In this document: piece after piece, positions 7,278-15,004 of the stretch
Layout: each line of letters opens with the position of its first letter
Numbering within the stretch: the first letter of the stretch is position 1
Translations under genes and position numbers: made by a program
NCBI GenBank assembly: GCA_902480035.1
Contig: CABSRC010000023.1
Location: 1-17,207, forward strand
Source: an uncultured Streptococcus sp.
GTDB taxonomy: Bacteria; Bacillota; Bacilli; Lactobacillales; Streptococcaceae
Reading direction: 5' to 3'
DNA: 17,207 nt
Notes under the pieces: generated by a model
What the model was told of the DNA's origin: nothing
The model's database searches: none
What the model saw: only the letters and a program-made list of their open reading frames with translations

Positions 7278-7979
7278 ATGACACTTTGGGATTTATTGTT
7301 TACGAACCAAAAATCAGCCCCGCCTGAGTTTGGACTCTGGTATTTCATTTTGCCAGCTTCTTTGTTGGTGGTTGGCTACTTTTCTATTAAATATGCGCAG
7401 TCGAAAAGCTACCAACGCTTTTGGTACTGGGCACAATTGATTCAAGTCTTGACTATCAATGCTTGGTATATTCTCGCCCACATGCCTTTGACAGATAATT
7501 TGCCTTTTTATCATTGTCGCTTGGCCATGCTTGCAATCCTCTTTGCCCCGAGAGGAACCTATATCAAGCAATATTTTGCCTTGTTGGGAGTTCTAGGATC
7601 CATCGCGGCCTTGGTTTATCCAGCCTTTGACCCCTTCCCATTCCCCCATATTACTGTGCTCAATCTGATTTTTAGTCACTGGGCCTTGTTTGCCAATAGT
7701 TTGATTTACCTGCAAGATTTTTATCAGTCGGAAAAGCAAGACAGCCTACGAATTGTTAAGATCACCTTTGGCATGAATGCCGTCATCTTTTTGGTCAACC
7801 TTTTGACCAGTGGAGATTACGGCTTCTTAAAGCGTCCACCAATCATTGGAGACCACGGTGCTCTCTTGAACTACCTCTTGGTCAGCATTGTGATGGTGGC
7901 AGGTATTTGCTTGGTCAATCAACGCTATAAATACAAATACAAGATGGTCGAAGAGAGTATAGTTTCGCGTTCAGAATAA
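7278..7979 (+). CDS. YwaF/TIGR02206-family membrane protein, copy 1
   Basis: A 233-residue polytopic protein with about six to seven membrane segments, of the TIGR02206 family (B. subtilis YwaF; Pfam TMEM164 group). Conserved blocks shared by all three tandem copies are LPFYHCRLAM (75-84, with Cys80), the DPFPFPHIT block (His124), the SHWAL segment (His134) and YGFLKRPPIIGDH (181-193). Human TMEM164 has been reported as a lipid acyltransferase with a catalytic Cys; whether Cys80 is equivalent is my inference. The start follows AAAGGGAT. It lies 30 bases after the NUDIX gene with no terminator between, so it probably belongs to the murF operon. Substrate unknown. Confidence 0.82.
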   Translation: MTLWDLLFTNQKSAPPEFGLWYFILPASLLVVGYFSIKYAQSKSYQRFWYWAQLIQVLTINAWYILAHMPLTDNLPFYHCRLAMLAILFAPRGTYIKQYFALLGVLGSIAALVYPAFDPFPFPHITVLNLIFSHWALFANSLIYLQDFYQSEKQDSLRIVKITFGMNAVIFLVNLLTSGDYGFLKRPPIIGDHGALLNYLLVSIVMVAGICLVNQRYKYKYKMVEESIVSRSE

Positions 7980-8004
7980 AAAGAGCAGATAAGGGAAAGA
8001 AATC

Positions 8005-8691
8005 ATGACACTTTGGGACCTATTTTTCACCAGTCAACCAACGGCCCCTCCTCAATTAGGAGTCTGGTATTTCTTATTGCCGACTTCATTGGTAGTAGTG
8101 GGAGTTCTGTCCATTCGATTTGCTCACTCTAAAGCCTACCAAAACTTTTGGTATTGGGGGCAGTTGATCCAGTTGCTCATTATCAATGCTTGGTATCTAG
8201 CAGCTCGCTTGCCTTTTTCAGAGAGTCTTCCTTTCTATCATAGCCGGATGGCCATGTGGATTATCCTTTTGGCCCCCAAGGGAAGCTTCAAGCAATATTT
8301 TGCCCTCGTGGGAGTCTTTGGCTCCATTATGGCCTTGCTTCATCCTGTTTTTTATCCCTATCCTTTTCCTCACGTATCCTCGATCAACAATGTCTTTGGT
8401 CACTGGGCTCTCCTGGCCAACTGTTTGATCTATCTGGTTCAATCCTACCAGGTGGAAGAAGGGGCTGTTTGGAAAATCTGTCAGATGACGTTTGGGGTCA
8501 ATGCAATTATTCAGCTTGCGAATCTCGCAACGGGTGGAAACTACGGCTTTATGCGTCGCCCTCCTGTGATCGGTGACCATGGCCTTGTGCTCAACTATTT
8601 GATCGTGACAGTTCTCATGACGGGGACACTGATTTTCATCAATACGATCGTTCAGTACAGTAAGAAAAGAAGAATACCTAAATCTGTTTAA
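8005..8691 (+). CDS. YwaF/TIGR02206-family membrane protein, copy 2
   Basis: A 228-residue paralogue most similar to copy 1. The first 35 residues match almost position for position (MTLWDL-F-T-Q--APP--G-WYF-LP-S), which points to tandem duplication. The membrane layout and the late block (YGFMRRPPVIGDHG) are kept. The otherwise conserved Cys is replaced by Ser80 in LPFYHSRMAM. If that Cys is catalytic, this copy may be inactive, altered, or a partner subunit. GGGAAAG lies about 6 bases before the ATG, and the gene starts 25 bases after copy 1. Another open frame in the + direction overlaps the middle of the gene (8256-8576) but looks like a shadow. Confidence 0.82.
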   Translation: MTLWDLFFTSQPTAPPQLGVWYFLLPTSLVVVGVLSIRFAHSKAYQNFWYWGQLIQLLIINAWYLAARLPFSESLPFYHSRMAMWIILLAPKGSFKQYFALVGVFGSIMALLHPVFYPYPFPHVSSINNVFGHWALLANCLIYLVQSYQVEEGAVWKICQMTFGVNAIIQLANLATGGNYGFMRRPPVIGDHGLVLNYLIVTVLMTGTLIFINTIVQYSKKRRIPKSV

Positions 8692-8704
8692 ATAAGGAGA
8701 TTTT

Positions 8705-9385
8705 ATGCATCATTTTTTCACTACAGAATCAACAGCACCACCAGCAATCTCAGCACTATGGTATAGTGTGATGGTCTTGTTCGTTGTGACAGCGATTATG
8801 ATGTCACTTCGCTATTATCAGAATGAGCAATTTCGCAAATGTTTTCAATACTTACAGGGCTTCCAGTTAATTTGCTTGTATCTTTGGTATTTTGCCTACC
8901 ACATTCCTTGGTCCAATAGCTTACCATTTTATCATTGCCGCTTGGCCATGTTTGCGGTCTTGTTTTTACCAGACCGATGGAAAAGCAAACAGTTCTTTGC
9001 TTTGATGGGAGTGAGTGGAGCCATCTTTGCCTTGGGTTATCCAGTCTTTGATCCCTACACTTTCCCTCATATTACGAGTTTTTCTTTCCTCCTCGGACAT
9101 TACTGTCTCCTCATCAATTCCTTGATTTATCTCTTGAGATGGTATGATCGAAACCTCTTAAAAAATAGTCAGATTGTTCTCTATACCTTTGCCTTAGATT
9201 TATTCCTGGTTGGAGTCAATCAATTGACGGGAGGAAATTACGGCTTGATGGCCCGCCCTCCGATTATGAGAGGGGATAAGGTGTGGCTCAACTATCTGGT
9301 TGTATCCAGTGTTTTAGCCCTTGCTTTATTGCTCTTTAATCAGTTCTTCAGTCGCAGAAGTGAGCGGGTGAAAGTGAGAAAATAA
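8705..9385 (+). CDS. YwaF/TIGR02206-family membrane protein, copy 3
   Basis: A 226-residue paralogue more distant from copies 1 and 2, especially at the N-terminus (begins MHHFFTTESTAPP). It keeps LPFYHCRLAM (Cys78), the DPYTFPHIT block, a GHYCL segment in place of SHWAL, and GGNYGLMARPPIMRGD. About six to seven membrane helices are visible. AAGGAG at 8693-8698 gives a good ribosome binding site 6 bases before the ATG, 13 bases after copy 2. A terminator (9396-9426) closes the run, so murF, NUDIX and the three copies form one likely operon. Function unknown; acyltransferase is only a family-level guess. Confidence 0.82.
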   Translation: MHHFFTTESTAPPAISALWYSVMVLFVVTAIMMSLRYYQNEQFRKCFQYLQGFQLICLYLWYFAYHIPWSNSLPFYHCRLAMFAVLFLPDRWKSKQFFALMGVSGAIFALGYPVFDPYTFPHITSFSFLLGHYCLLINSLIYLLRWYDRNLLKNSQIVLYTFALDLFLVGVNQLTGGNYGLMARPPIMRGDKVWLNYLVVSSVLALALLLFNQFFSRRSERVKVRK

Positions 9386-9395
9386 CAAGTAGGAA

Positions 9396-9426
9396 GGTTG
9401 GGACATCTCGGTCTCAACCCTGTTTT
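9396..9426 (+). terminator. Terminator after the YwaF-like cluster
   Basis: GGTTGGGAC (9396-9404) pairs with GTCTCAACC (9411-9419) over 9 pairs, one of them G-U. The loop is 6 bases, followed by the T-rich CTGTTTT. The sequence family GGGAC/GTCTC-AACC resembles the right arm of the repeat at 5157-5178. No -35/-10 pair is visible before the next gene, so that gene may rely on leaky read-through. Confidence 0.75.
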
Positions 9427-9443
9427 ATATTAAAGGAGAATAT

Positions 9444-11369
9444 ATGAAGCGTTTCTTGCTAATGATTTCCCTCATTTGGAGTTTGGTTTGTACAATCACG
9501 ATCGCACATGCAGATGATGAAGTTCGCTATTCGATTGAATCCTATGTAGGACACCTCCAATTGCAGGAAGATAGCCAAGCAACATTTACACAAGAGATTA
9601 CCTATCAGTTTCAGACAGGCTATCATGGTCAATATGTGACCTTAGGAAGCGCTGATCCTCTTCCAAAAGGGTTTAAGATTCATCGTCATCCTGAAGTGGA
9701 AGCCTATGTGGATGGGGAAAAACGTGAGATTCGTGTAGAGGAGACAGACCTGGAAGATGGTCGGCAATTAAAAATATACAATGCCCGTATCGTCGGAGGA
9801 ACGGTCAAGATCAAAGTAAAATGGAAGATTGATCATCTTTTGACTTTCTACAAGGATATTGCAGAATTGAATTGGTTTCCTATTTCAGATGGAGATGAGA
9901 AAGTCGCGAAATTAGATTTTTATGTGGATGGCTTGGATGCCAAGCAGGGAAAACTGTATGCCCATACTGGTTACTTTAATCCACCAGCCCAAGTTGAACG
10001 AACTGCAACTGGTTATCATATTTGGACAAAGGATTTTCCCAAAAATGGTAAGCTCGAACTGCATGGCTATTGGCTAATGACAGAGGCCCTGCGTCGAGAC
10101 CAAGCAAATGAGATTAACAAGGGAAATGGAAAAGAGAAATTTCTCAAAAAAGAGAAATCCATTGAACAAAAAACATTCTTTTATCGGACCCTTCTACTCA
10201 AGGTCGTTCCAATTGTATCGGTTCTTTTATTTATCCTAGCTTTCATTCCATGGATTCGGTATTTTATTAGTACCAGAACTCGTCGGATTGCAAAAGGAGT
10301 ACGATTATACGAACCACCACAGAATTTACCTCCTCTTGTCCTAGCTAAGGCACTGTATCAACTTGATTTTGAACGGATGGTGATGTCTAGAGAGAAGGGG
10401 CAACTAAAATTTAATCATCTCATCCAGGCAACCGTGTTAGATCTTATTGATCGAGGAAATCTTCGGTTGACTAGGGATGAAAATGGGGAAACCTTGACCT
10501 GTCTCCATTATGAAGGCTTGGCTGATTTTGAATTAAAGTTTATTGAAATGATTTTTGATCAAGAATCTGAAATCAATATCAGTGAGGTATTCTCAAAGTA
10601 TAAAATTGATAAAGTAGCCCTAAAAAAAGACTTTCGAGCTGCTAAATCAGACACGCAACGAGACCGTATTCGAAAGATCGGAAATGAAGTTCAATCCCTT
10701 TTAAAAAAGGATGCCCAGCAATTGTCAAAAGGTGTCGATAAGGAGATTGCGAAATTAGGATTGCCTTCTTATTTTAGAGACTTATCTGAGAAAGAAGAAG
10801 CTCTTTCAAAAGCAGGCTGTGCCTTACATTTTTGGCTCTTACTGATCTTATTTGTGAGCATGTGTTTCTTATCTTTTGGATTCGGTTCACACCTATCTTC
10901 CTTCTATTTTTGGATGATTGTATTGTTGGTCGTCTTCTTCATTCCATTTTATATTCTTGTGAAAATTCGCGAAGAACATCTCCAATCCTTAGAGAACTTG
11001 GATGCACAATTTGAATGGATGGCCTTTCGAAATATGATCGAAAGTATTCCAAATTTCAATCAAGCAGAACTGGAGAGTGTTGTTCTATGGAATCGTATCC
11101 TAGTCTATGCAACTATGTATGGTCAAGCTAAAAAAGTGAGTCAGGTACTCAAAAATCATCAGATTTCCTTGCCATATGAAAACTGGGACACTGTTGTTTG
11201 GCTAACGACCTCCTCAAATTCCTTCCTAGACGGCTCTACCTTGATGAGTTATGCTGATGATTCCTATAGCGTTTCAAGCTTCTCTACTAACTCCTCAGAT
11301 GGCAGTGGTGGCTTTGACGGCGGTGGCTTTTCTGATGGTGGCGGTGGCGGAGGATTTGGAGCCTTCTAA
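9444..11369 (+). CDS. DUF2207 domain-containing secreted/membrane protein
   Basis: A 641-residue protein. A signal peptide covers residues 1-23 (cleavage probably after AHA). An extracellular beta-rich DUF2207 domain (PF09972) covers about 25-215. A membrane segment lies at about 250-275, followed by a long cytoplasmic region with a helical linker (380-455). Two more membrane segments lie at about 461-480 and 486-506. The cytoplasmic C-terminal part ends in a Ser- then Gly-rich tail (about 610-641) finishing GGGGGGFGAF. This layout, including the Gly-rich end, is usual for the family. No catalytic motif is visible and the function is unknown. AAAGGAGA at 9432-9439 precedes the ATG. A terminator follows at 11385. 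Confidence 0.85.
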   Translation: MKRFLLMISLIWSLVCTITIAHADDEVRYSIESYVGHLQLQEDSQATFTQEITYQFQTGYHGQYVTLGSADPLPKGFKIHRHPEVEAYVDGEKREIRVEETDLEDGRQLKIYNARIVGGTVKIKVKWKIDHLLTFYKDIAELNWFPISDGDEKVAKLDFYVDGLDAKQGKLYAHTGYFNPPAQVERTATGYHIWTKDFPKNGKLELHGYWLMTEALRRDQANEINKGNGKEKFLKKEKSIEQKTFFYRTLLLKVVPIVSVLLFILAFIPWIRYFISTRTRRIAKGVRLYEPPQNLPPLVLAKALYQLDFERMVMSREKGQLKFNHLIQATVLDLIDRGNLRLTRDENGETLTCLHYEGLADFELKFIEMIFDQESEINISEVFSKYKIDKVALKKDFRAAKSDTQRDRIRKIGNEVQSLLKKDAQQLSKGVDKEIAKLGLPSYFRDLSEKEEALSKAGCALHFWLLLILFVSMCFLSFGFGSHLSSFYFWMIVLLVVFFIPFYILVKIREEHLQSLENLDAQFEWMAFRNMIESIPNFNQAELESVVLWNRILVYATMYGQAKKVSQVLKNHQISLPYENWDTVVWLTTSSNSFLDGSTLMSYADDSYSVSSFSTNSSDGSGGFDGGGFSDGGGGGGFGAF

Positions 11370-11384
11370 CAGTCATGATGAGAG

Positions 11385-11417
11385 GACTAGAATCTACGGA
11401 TTTTAGTCTTTCTTTTT
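11385..11417 (+). terminator. Terminator after DUF2207 gene
   Basis: GACTAGAAT (11385-11393) pairs with ATTTTAGTC (11400-11408) over 9 pairs including one G-U, with loop CTACGG. The T-rich TTTCTTTTTG follows. It lies 15 bases after the stop and separates this gene from prfC. Confidence 0.75.
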
Positions 11418-11438
11418 GCTCTCAAAGAAGAATCATCG

Positions 11439-11467
11439 TTGAAAAAAGTGCCTATTTTCGCTATAAT
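11439..11467 (+). promoter_or_regulatory. Strong promoter for prfC
   Basis: TTGAAA (11439-11444), a 17-base spacer and TATAAT (11462-11467) form a near-consensus sigma-A promoter. Transcription would start near 11474, giving an unusually long leader of about 80 bases before the prfC ATG. Confidence 0.85.
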
Positions 11468-11485
11468 AGGACAGATAGAGAAATT

Positions 11486-11518
11486 GAGGAGAAATCCTAT
11501 GTAGAGATGAATTTGTAA
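11486..11518 (+). promoter_or_regulatory. Start-stop and three-codon upstream ORFs in prfC leader
   Basis: GAGGAG (11486-11491) is the best Shine-Dalgarno in the leader and sits 7 bases before ATG-TAG (11499-11504), a start codon followed directly by a stop. Two bases later a second tiny ORF begins: ATG AAT TTG TAA (11507-11518). The prfC ATG is 36 bases further on, with only an AGGA placed very close to it (11549-11552) or a weak GA-rich stretch. All of this is seen directly. That it regulates RF3 synthesis is inference. Confidence 0.55.
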
Positions 11519-11554
11519 ATTTATCAAAAAATAAGAAGAGAAAGAATTAGGAAC

Positions 11555-13102
11555 ATGAACGTACAAGAAGAAATTAAAAAACGCCGTACCTTTGCCATCA
11601 TCTCCCACCCGGATGCTGGTAAAACGACGATTACTGAGCAGTTGCTCTACTTTGGGGGAGAGATTCGGGAAGCCGGTACTGTCAAAGGGAAGAAAACAGG
11701 AAACTTTGCTAAATCCGACTGGATGGACATTGAGAAACAACGTGGGATTTCGGTAACCTCATCTGTTATGCAGTTCGACTATGATGGCAAACGGGTCAAT
11801 ATCCTAGATACGCCAGGGCACGAGGACTTTTCAGAAGATACTTATCGGACCTTGATGGCAGTGGATGCTGCAGTCATGGTGGTGGACTCTGCCAAGGGTA
11901 TCGAGGCCCAAACCAAGAAATTGTTTGAGGTTGTCAAACACCGTGGCATTCCAGTCTTTACTTTTATGAATAAGCTGGACCGTGACGGACGTGAGCCACT
12001 AGATCTCTTGCAAGAATTGGAAGAAGTCTTGGGCATCGCAAGTTACCCGATGAACTGGCCGATTGGGATGGGGAAAGCTTTTGAGGGACTCTATGACCTT
12101 TATAACCAACGTTTGGAACTCTATAAAGGAGACGAACGCTTTGCCAGTCTAGAAGATGGGGACAAGCTTTTTGCTAACAATCCTTTCTACGAGCAAGTGA
12201 AAGACGACATCGAACTCTTGCAAGAAGCTGGGAATGAATTCTCAGAAGAAGCCATCCTTGCGGGTGAATTAACACCAGTCTTCTTCGGATCCGCTTTGAC
12301 GAACTTTGGGGTACAGACTTTCTTGGAAACCTTCTTGAAATTTGCTCCAGAACCACACGGACACAAGAAAACAGACGGTGAACTTGTCGATCCTTACGAT
12401 AAGGATTTCTCAGGCTTTGTCTTTAAAATCCAAGCCAACATGGACCCTCGTCACCGCGATCGGATTGCCTTTGTTCGGATCGTATCTGGTGAATTTGAGC
12501 GTGGGATGAGTGTTAATCTCCCTCGAACTGGTAAGGGCGCTAAGCTATCTAACGTGACTCAATTTATGGCCGAAAGCCGTGAAAATGTCAGCAATGCTGT
12601 AGCAGGAGACATCATCGGGGTTTACGATACAGGTACTTATCAGGTTGGAGATACTTTGACAGTGGGCAAAAACAAGTTTGAATTTGAACCACTGCCAACC
12701 TTTACGCCTGAAATCTTCATGAAAGTGTCAGCTAAGAACGTCATGAAGCAAAAATCCTTCCACAAAGGGATTGAGCAATTGGTGCAAGAAGGAGCTATTC
12801 AGCTCTATACCAACTACCAAACAGGTGAATACATGTTGGGTGCTGTTGGTCAACTTCAGTTTGAAGTCTTTAAGCACCGGATGGAAAATGAATACAATGC
12901 CGAAGTGGTCATGAGCCCAATGGGTAAAAAGACCGTTCGCTGGATCAAACCAGAAGACTTAGATGAGCGCATGTCTTCAAGCCGAAATATCTTGGCGAAG
13001 GACCGCTTTGACCAACCTGTCTTCCTCTTTGAAAACGACTTTGCCCTCCGCTGGTTTGCGGATAAGTATCCAGACGTTGAGCTGGAAGAAAAGATGGGGT
13101 AA
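11555..13102 (+). CDS. prfC: Peptide chain release factor 3 (RF3)
   Basis: A translational GTPase of 515 residues that releases RF1/RF2 from the ribosome after peptide release. G1 (SHPDAGKTT, 17-25), G2 region (RGISVTSS, 63-70), G3 (DTPGH, 85-89) and G4 (NKLD, 139-142) are all intact. Elongation-factor-like beta-barrel domain II and the RF3-specific C-terminal domain follow. Length and sequence match streptococcal RF3 closely. The ATG at 11555 is preceded by a poor, tightly spaced AGGA, in contrast to the strong ribosome binding site of the tiny upstream ORFs. The gene has its own near-consensus promoter and is flanked by terminators, so it appears to be a single-gene unit, perhaps reading into the PH-domain gene. 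Confidence 0.97.
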   Translation: MNVQEEIKKRRTFAIISHPDAGKTTITEQLLYFGGEIREAGTVKGKKTGNFAKSDWMDIEKQRGISVTSSVMQFDYDGKRVNILDTPGHEDFSEDTYRTLMAVDAAVMVVDSAKGIEAQTKKLFEVVKHRGIPVFTFMNKLDRDGREPLDLLQELEEVLGIASYPMNWPIGMGKAFEGLYDLYNQRLELYKGDERFASLEDGDKLFANNPFYEQVKDDIELLQEAGNEFSEEAILAGELTPVFFGSALTNFGVQTFLETFLKFAPEPHGHKKTDGELVDPYDKDFSGFVFKIQANMDPRHRDRIAFVRIVSGEFERGMSVNLPRTGKGAKLSNVTQFMAESRENVSNAVAGDIIGVYDTGTYQVGDTLTVGKNKFEFEPLPTFTPEIFMKVSAKNVMKQKSFHKGIEQLVQEGAIQLYTNYQTGEYMLGAVGQLQFEVFKHRMENEYNAEVVMSPMGKKTVRWIKPEDLDERMSSSRNILAKDRFDQPVFLFENDFALRWFADKYPDVELEEKMG

Positions 13103-13138
13103 GGAACGATTCAAAATCGATCCATAACAATAGAATAA

Positions 13139-13168
13139 GAAAACGAAAATCTATCCGTTTTCGCTTTT
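13139..13168 (+). terminator. Probable terminator after prfC
   Basis: GAAAACG (13139-13145) pairs with CGTTTTC (13156-13162), followed by GCTTTT. An earlier hairpin without a T-run (GGAACGATT 13103-13111 with AATCGATCC 13115-13123, one mismatch) begins right after the prfC stop. The T-tail runs into the ribosome binding site of the next gene, so termination may be partial. Confidence 0.55.
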
Positions 13169-13180
13169 AAAGGAGAAATG

Positions 13181-13561
13181 ATGGGATTATTAAGTGGTTT
13201 GATGGGCAATGCCTCTCAAAAGAATGTTGATAAAGTAGAAAGAGATCTGGAAGATATCTTGGTGCCGGGAGAGCAAGTCACACTTGCTTTTAGCTTGATT
13301 CGTGATTTAATCGTCTTTACAGAGTTTCGTTTGATCTTAGTGGATAAGCAAGGAGTAACAGGGAAGAAAACTTCCTACAAATCCCTTCCTTATCGCTCCA
13401 TCTCTCGATTTTCAGTAGAAACTTCCGGTCATTTTGATTTGGATGCCGAATTAAAAATCTGGGTTTCTTCAGCAGTGGAACCTTCAGAAGTTTTACAATT
13501 CAAGAGTGACAACAGTGTCATTGAAATTCAGCAAGCATTAGCCAGTGCAGTCTTTAAATAA
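13181..13561 (+). CDS. Bacterial PH-domain protein (bPH_1 / PF08000)
   Basis: A small soluble protein of 126 residues (127 if the ATG at 13178 is used). After a short N-terminal helix rich in Gly/Leu (MGLLSGLMG), the rest reads as one pleckstrin-homology-like beta barrel: alternating strands containing LVPGEQV, FTEFRLILVDKQGVTGKKTSYKSL, the Ser-rich strand block and a C-terminal helix (IEIQQALASAV). That is the pattern of the PF08000 family. Ligand and role are unknown. AAGGAG at 13170-13175 is better spaced for 13181 than for 13178. No separate promoter is seen; it sits between prfC and corA, and its stop is 41 bases before the corA start. Confidence 0.82.
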   Translation: MGLLSGLMGNASQKNVDKVERDLEDILVPGEQVTLAFSLIRDLIVFTEFRLILVDKQGVTGKKTSYKSLPYRSISRFSVETSGHFDLDAELKIWVSSAVEPSEVLQFKSDNSVIEIQQALASAVFK

Positions 13562-13602
13562 AAAAATCATTTTGATAGAGAACAGTTGAGAAAGGAGACG
13601 GA

Positions 13603-14511
13603 ATGTTTATCGATAAACAATTGGGTCAAGATCGGAAATGGATCAATATCGACTCGGATTTGATTGCTGAAAATTCATATCTTTATAAAAAATACGATAT
13701 TGACAAAGAAACCATTGAGTACGCGATGGATAAGAACGAACGTGCCCATATGGATTACAATCGAGAAAACGGAACGATCACCTTTATCTACAATGTATTG
13801 GATTTAGAAAAGGACAAGGAATACTACGAAACCATCCCCATGACCTTTATCGTTCAAGATACGCGACTCGTGACCATCAGTAACCAGGACAATGCCTATA
13901 TCATTGAACAAATGGTTCGCTATTTGGAAAGCCATGGGGAGCTGTCGATCTATAAGTTGCTTTTTGCAGGTCTTGAAATGATCAGTAATGCTTATTATCC
14001 GATTATTGATCGCTTAGATAAGCACAAAGATGAACTCAATCGTTTGCTTCGAAAGACAACGACGACCAAGAATCTTTATGCCCTGTCTGACCTTGAGACC
14101 GGTATGGTGTATCTAGTCGCAGCAGCCAAGCAAAATCGGATGTTGCTAGAACATATCAAAGCGCATGCCATTTATCGCAGGATGAATGATGTTGAAAAAG
14201 AGCAGTTTGATGATGCCATGATCGAAGCGCGTCAGTTGGTTTCGATGACTGAGTTGATTTCGAATGTCTTACAGCAGTTGTCTGGATCATATAACAATAT
14301 CCTAAACAACAACTTGAATGACAACTTGACAACCCTAACCATCTTTGAAGCCTTGTTGGCGGTCTTAGCCGTTATCACCGGTTTCTTTGGAATGAATATC
14401 CCTCTTCCGATGACAGAGGATCCCAATGCTTGGATCTATGTATCCCTATGTAGCTTTATATTATGGCTCATTTTGGCAAAGGTCATGCGGTGGATTGTGA
14501 AAAAAAGATAA
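13603..14511 (+). CDS. corA: CorA-family divalent cation transporter
   Basis: A 302-residue member of the CorA Mg2+/Co2+ channel family. A large N-terminal cytoplasmic alpha/beta domain and long helices (to about residue 240) are followed by two membrane helices near the C-terminus (about 245-265 and 275-296). The signature Gly263-Met264-Asn265 lies at the end of the first one, then an acidic loop (MTEDPN), and a basic KKR end. CorA works as a membrane pentamer. The family also contains Zn2+ exporters of ZntB type, so the exact ion is not certain. AAAGGAG at 13591-13597 supports the ATG. Length is typical. A terminator follows at once. Confidence 0.9.
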   Translation: MFIDKQLGQDRKWINIDSDLIAENSYLYKKYDIDKETIEYAMDKNERAHMDYNRENGTITFIYNVLDLEKDKEYYETIPMTFIVQDTRLVTISNQDNAYIIEQMVRYLESHGELSIYKLLFAGLEMISNAYYPIIDRLDKHKDELNRLLRKTTTTKNLYALSDLETGMVYLVAAAKQNRMLLEHIKAHAIYRRMNDVEKEQFDDAMIEARQLVSMTELISNVLQQLSGSYNNILNNNLNDNLTTLTIFEALLAVLAVITGFFGMNIPLPMTEDPNAWIYVSLCSFILWLILAKVMRWIVKKR

Positions 14512-14516
14512 AAAAA

Positions 14517-14544
14517 AAGAGGCTTGGAGAAATCCGAGCCTCTT
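14517..14544. terminator. Terminator after corA, possibly bidirectional
   Basis: AAGAGGCTTGGA (14517-14528) and TCCGAGCCTCTT (14533-14544) form 12 pairs (one U-G) around a GAAA loop. The + side tail is only weakly T-rich (CTTCGTATCT), whereas the A-run on the 5' side (14510-14518) would give a good T-tail on the minus strand. It may therefore stop minus-strand transcripts better than + strand ones. Confidence 0.7.
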
Positions 14545-14964
14545 CGTATCTAGAATAATCTGAGAAATAGGAACCATCTAGACACCTGCCCTCCTCTCCA
14601 AAGAAGGGGCAGTGTGAATAGTTCATTGACTGTACAAAATCTTCTTGGAAATAGTAGGAGTAGATTTAATAGTACTGAGTGGTTCTAAATAAATCAGAAC
14701 TTAGAATAAATCGTTGAATCAGATAAAATGATCCTATTTCTTTATACAGAAATATTTTAGATACTAACTGTATTATACATATTTATTTGTAAAAACGCAA
14801 GATAAGAGTTACCAAAAAATAAAAGTTTTCCGATTTTTTTATACTCCAATGATGAAGTATATGAAATGGTCGCAAGAAGAAAACCAGTCCTGGCTAGGAT
14901 TTGCGTCACTTTTCTGATTTCAAGCGATCCAGGATTTTTTCCTAAAAAATAAAATTAATCTCCT
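14545..14964. other. Intergenic stretch without a supported gene
   Basis: About 420 AT-rich bases in which I find no convincing protein gene on either strand. Visible structure: a G+C-rich hairpin, CACCTGCCC (14583-14591) with GGGCAGTGTG (14607-14616, one bulge); a short hairpin GTTCT/AGAAC around 14682-14700; and TCCTGG (14888-14893) with CCAGGA (14929-14934) directly followed by six Ts, which looks like a terminator with a long loop. A -10-like TATACT at 14840-14845 could make a short RNA ending there, but it lacks a -35. A former mobile or degraded segment is possible but not shown. Confidence 0.5.
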
Positions 14965-14998
14965 TTGACTATCATTTGCCTCTTCATTATGTTATACT
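14965..14998 (+). promoter_or_regulatory. Promoter of structured leader / helicase
   Basis: TATG-T-TATACT (-10 box TATACT at 14993-14998, TG at 14990-14991) is an extended -10 element. A TTGACT (14965-14970) lies 22 bases upstream of that -10 box, or 17 bases from an alternative TATGTT at 14988-14993. Transcription would begin near 15005, just before the closing helix of the structured RNA. Confidence 0.7.
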
Positions 14999-15004
14999 AG
15001 ATAA

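Noticed and set aside
8256..8576. 106-residue + strand frame inside the second YwaF-like gene
   Set aside because: It overlaps a clear membrane-protein gene in another frame, has no ribosome binding site, and its sequence resembles no family.
11305..11366. Glycine-rich repeat at the end of the DUF2207 gene as a separate element
   Set aside because: Gly-rich tails ending GGGFGAF-like are normal for DUF2207 proteins, so this is part of the gene.
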